A stretch of 64,000 nt of DNA from Liolophura sinensis (Eukaryota > Mollusca > Polyplacophora > Chitonida > Chitonidae). Under the pieces are notes generated by a model. That model saw nothing but the letters and a program-made list of their open reading frames with translations. It did not search any database and was not told where the DNA came from. Shown in pieces: positions 59,956 through 64,000 of this stretch. Every line of letters begins with the position of its first letter. The first letter of the stretch is position 1. The stretch spans positions 14,708,017-14,772,016 of the forward strand of contig NC_088307.1 of assembly GCF_032854445.1 (NCBI RefSeq), read 5' to 3'. Position numbers and translations under genes: made by a program.

Positions 59956-60647
59956 GTATGAAGATTTGTGTTCCATAAGAATCCGGCAAACTTGAGATAT
60001 GAAGGTATATTTTCATCTTTAAAAAATGGTTTGAGAAAACACACGCCCTGGTTGGTCTGATTTTACACTCTATGCTGCAGTCTTTATTTCTACTGATCCC
60101 CCTGCATAAGGCTATTACTCACAACGTACAAACACATGTTCGATATTTCACATATATTTTATTCCATTTGTAACGATGGCATGAACTCCAAACTCTTTGA
60201 TGTCATACATGTATTGATACTGAATACATTCTGAATACACCTCATAAAATTCAGCTGCAGTGCAATGAAATGAAAATGGCTCTGATAACAGATCGCCCGT
60301 AGGAATATAACATTTGAAAAGACGGGGTCTCTATAAATAATTAAACACGGAGTGGGTAACTAAAATCATCAAAATCTGTACGCATAGATGAGTATTTCAA
60401 AGATAAAAGCTATATCACTTGTTTAATAATTTAGTGACTTGTGACGATTGGATGAAGAACAAAATTTAATGTCCCTCTTTAATTTTAAGAGGGATAGTTT
60501 CAATTTTGACATTCTAAATTATCCTTACTTGGACAACAATATATTGAAGGGTCCTGCATATGGCGTGCACATATCTCGCCTTGTAGCATTTGTTAGATCC
60601 TGCGTGTTATGTGACGATTTCAGTCAACTTCACAAGTTATTAATAGT

Positions 60648-60836
60648 ATTTATTTATTTGATTGGTGTTTTACGCCGTACTCAAGAATATTTCACTTATA
60701 CGACGGCGGCCAGCATTATGGTGGACAGAGCCCGGGGAAAACGACCATCCGCAGGTTGCTGACAGAAGAGGAAGAGAGGCCGGAGAGGAAGGCAGCATGA
60801 GCTGGCCTTGAACTCACAGCGACTATGATTGGCGCT
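60648..60836 (-). mobile_element. SINE family A, minus strand, 5' truncated
   Basis: The left end is tatttatttatttgattggt, then gttttacgccgtactcaaga and cgacggcggccagcattatg. The body runs to the B-box complement ccttgaactcacagcgac. The tRNA A-box part is missing. The open frame 60448-60762 runs into it by chance. Confidence 0.9.
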
Positions 60837-63300
60837 ATGATTCATGATTGTGTCCAACTCTGTTCAACCGTCAGATACAGCTAGAGACTGTATATTCATC
60901 GTGTTAAATTTCATCGCTACGTTGAATATAACAGTTGCAATCAAAGAGCAACTGAAATACAGTATTTTGTATGAATACATATTTTGTTATCGACAATTGA
61001 TATTCTAGCATGGTACACGATATGAATACTGATTTCACTTAGTCGCCTAAAGCATACCTTGCGTTTTTCCAACATTACTGAAAGCAGTTGACCGCTTCTC
61101 CTTGCATGATTCCGTCTTATTTACGCAATTCACATGCAGTCTTAGTTCTTTGGTGGTTTGTGTTATACGTTGTTTTGGGGATTGGCCTTGCTATTATTGA
61201 CCTGGAACGTCCTTACTGGTTGACGAACGGCTGAACGTCTGTTTAGAGGCATAAATCAACCTATGTTTGTAGGATAAGGTTAAAATGCAAAATATAAGCT
61301 GTGGCAGTGTTAACTCAGGGGAAACTGACGTCTCTGCATTCTTCAGGGCATTGACCTTGTATTATCTTACAGTGATTGGCCAGAGGACGTACAGCAATAA
61401 CGGGCAAATACTATCTGGGTGCAAGGTCTCTGTAGTTCCACACTGCTTTGCCGTCAATAATCCTGCTCAACGAATGGCTATCTATTCGGTCCCAGAGCTC
61501 ATTGGCGTATCAAGTGTGCTTCCATACTGAGCTGAGAGCACCGGCATTGATAGCCCTGTAGTATTCGATGGAGTGATCCATCACGCTGAGAGGACTAGGG
61601 CCGATTATAAAGGAATCATATAACTAAAGTTATTAGTTTTTGTCATATCAGCTCCCAGTGACGCTAACAGATAAACCATATTCCATGTGTCTTCTCATCA
61701 AAGTCGATGGTACATATGTAAATCGTTTTGTGGGTTGGTTTGGATTTTGGTTCCTGTGTAACCACAGGTGTAACACAGAGTGTTTTACGATCTTGCTCAC
61801 AGAAGAGTTCAACTATCACACGCCTTCGGCTTTTGAGATCAATGATTCAAAATCCCTTGTCACTCGATCGAATAGATGACAAACCTAAAGAGGGTTGCTG
61901 AGTGCATGAGTGTAGCCGTCAAACAATATGGACTTTCCAGGTTAATAATCGCAAAGCCAGTTTTCAAACCGACGTTTAACCGCAAAAGAACTAAGAAAGC
62001 ATTTAAAATTCGGACGGAAAAATGCAAAGAGAAGCAGCCAAGAGGCTTCAATGATGTCGGAAAGGCGCAATGTATGTTGTAAGCGAATAAGTGTAATCAG
62101 TACTCAAATCCAGTACCATCCTGGTATAAAAGTTGGATATAATAAATTATGTATCGCAGTTATGGTTTCATTGCTACTGTTTATATATTCAACCAGGTGA
62201 TCTAATTCATTCAACGTCTAGACTAAGTGGGATTAAACACCATCATAAAGGAGGCTGCTAGGGATTCTGATCGCTGGGTAAACATTTACTTACAAGAGAA
62301 TTATATTCATTGAAAAACTTAAGAAACTTAGAGTAAAGGCGTTTGATGGAACAACCTTGTCATTCTACTGTTTGCAATAATAACTTGTGACGCTGATTGA
62401 AATCCTCACGTAACAAACAGGATTTAACAAATATTTCAAGGCGAGATATTAACTGGATATATATCTTTTACAGCATTTGCTACATGTGGATTGTTTAAGG
62501 CCATGAGGTCACTAATATGCAGTTCAGTGAATGAGAAAAATCGGGCTTGGTTTCTGTACACAGTCTTATTCATATGAGAACAGGTTTAGGTCAACCCCAA
62601 GGGTAACCATCGGAATACCTATATGGTTCCCTGAATTTCACAAGGAAACACACAGGAATAGAATGAGGCATTTGGTGAAATGTTTTTTTTGCTTTTACTT
62701 TTCATGTTATATTGATATTTGGCTGAAGAAAAGGCATCAGCCGATTTGACAATATTTTCCGCTTTCAAGAAAATGCTACTAATTCCAGAGAGAGCAAAAT
62801 ATAACTCTCTTCGTCATTGTTTAAAATAATTCTGTTTCATTGATTAGTACTTTTGTATATGAAAAGACGTTTTATCACTAACAAAGTAAAGTTATGTTTT
62901 GCCCTCCTGAAAATGTTAAATCAACCGTAAAATTCTACCCAAATGCCGGGATACGTGTATGTCACTTCACTGGCACTTCTTAGCAGCTACGATCGGACTC
63001 TGAAATAGAAAAAGGGACCTTCACCCCCATTCACTTCTGGCGCAGTGATACTACCAAAAGAACTGACCAAGTTATTAGCCAGACCTTCTTTTGGGACATT
63101 GTATAAGTCATCGTCCAGTGTCGGATACAGTGCTCAGGTCTTCAGTGGACGACAACAGTCACGTGAAAGGCGTGTATATTTGCGTATAATATTACCGATG
63201 CCATTGGCACCTGTAGACAATGTTATCTCCTTCTATCCGGCTTGTTGGGTTTTGAATATAAATGGCGTTGCTGAATGAATTCGTTGGTTTATTGGTCTTC
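60837..63300. other. Non-coding stretch, nothing supported
   Basis: Short open frames only (for example 61285-61530, 61640-61879, 61876-62082). None has a recognisable motif or splice context. Confidence 0.5.
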
Positions 63301-63304
63301 TGGT

Positions 63305-63347
63305 TCCATGTGCCCTAGCGATCTAACTACCTCGGCCACGGAGGCCC
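63305..63347 (-). mobile_element. Fragment of a SINE tRNA-like head, minus strand
   Basis: ctagcgatctaactacctcg and gccacggaggccc are the reverse complement of the family A head (ggcctccgtggccgag...). Body and tail are not visible. Confidence 0.5.
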
Positions 63348-64000
63348 ATTACGTGTCATTGTGTGATGTTTGACGTTATAATGAGGACCGCATGTACTTC
63401 GTTTCTTACGTCACACAAATTAATCTGTTGAAAAAGCCATGCAGAGCCGATGAAAAACAAGCACAGAGCTTCAGACAGCTTAGCAACCCGCTGAATTAAA
63501 GCCGCCTTCAGAGAATGGGACCTGGCGTATCGACTCGTCGAATTTGAAACAAGTGAGATGAAAGTCATAAGCCGCGTTCAGACGATGCAATCTGTTGAAT
63601 TTAACAATCGCATGACATAAGCCAATGTTATACTTCCCCTCGACTACTCGAATCTGACCGCGTATAGCCGTGGTCTCGGCTTAAGACAACCGAAGGGCAA
63701 GTACGAGCTGGTCTGATCATGTGACCGTCCCATTAATCACGAGTTCATAAACCCTTACCTGAGACAATCTAGGCTGGTTCGTCAGAAACGCCCTGTGGCT
63801 CAGAGCACATTGGAGATTGCTTTTAACCTGACAGCGGTTGAACCCTTGTCGAAATTATTTTAATTTGTTTTAAATTCGTATATATTCGCTGAAATTAAAG
63901 ATGGCGATATTCACTGCTTGCAAGACTTATTTAAGAAATATTTCCAATTGAAACTGTCAGTAAACTGCCAAGCAAAGCTGTGAAGTTGACCAGCTGCGAA
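63348..64000. other. Right end of window, weak direct repeat
   Basis: The words aaagccgccttcaga and ataagccgcgttcagac, each followed by cgaattt/tgaattt, recur about 80 bp apart (63497 and 63569), hinting at a small repeat. No gene seen. Confidence 0.3.

Overview
This is a metazoan nuclear genomic window, not a prokaryotic or viral one. Evidence: a gene split into many short exons with GT..AG introns that keep reading phase, many tRNA-derived SINE copies with AAATAA-type tails, long dinucleotide microsatellites, and many minisatellite arrays. The SINE types are, from memory, ones common in mollusc introns (a tail reading gtgagtgagtgcttggggtttaacg, and a family ending cggcgtaaaacaccaatcaaataaa). 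A lophotrochozoan, most likely a mollusc, is therefore my best guess. The species cannot be told from the sequence.

The one gene I can support firmly runs on the + strand from 7953 to the stop codon at 45684-45686. I assembled 25 coding exons by hand. Their lengths sum to 2643 nt, exactly 881 codons (880 residues plus stop), and every splice junction keeps phase. The product is an orthologue of GARNL3 (GTPase-activating Rap/Ran-GAP domain-like 3). It has an N-terminal Rap-GAP catalytic domain (exons 2-11) including the KRHIGNDIV helix that carries the catalytic Asn thumb. A linker (exons 11-13) leads to a citron-homology (CNH) beta-propeller domain (exons 14-22), followed by a Ser/Pro-rich tail ending ETDLV. 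The start codon and first exon or exons are not visible; they probably lie upstream of the window or are too diverged to recognise.

Layout: 1-950 holds two overlapping minus-strand open frames that look like one unrecognised protein broken by a frameshift. 950-7950 is non-coding, with a SINE-B copy, a SINE-A copy, twin CRE palindromes and a palindrome-rich MITE-like patch. 7953-45686 is the GARNL3 gene. Its introns contain SINEs, a 25-bp array, a 95-bp array, a 45-bp array, a 42-bp array of about 18 units that creates a spurious 345-codon open frame, and a partial tandem copy of the acceptor of exon 24. 45687 to about 49000 is 3'-UTR or downstream DNA with an AATAAA, a (GA)n tract and a diverging 36-bp satellite. 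49000-64000 is gene-poor, with a 26-bp array, an (AT)n tract, scattered SINEs and some unrecognised minus-strand open frames around 55.8-57.2 kb.

I found no RT/LINE ORF, transposase, CRISPR, rRNA or true tRNA gene, and nothing that demonstrates a novel biological system. The most useful oddities are the duplicated decoy splice acceptor before exon 24, the both-strand-open minisatellites, the 5'-truncated SINEs with perfect target-site duplications, and the frameshifted unknown ORF at the left end.
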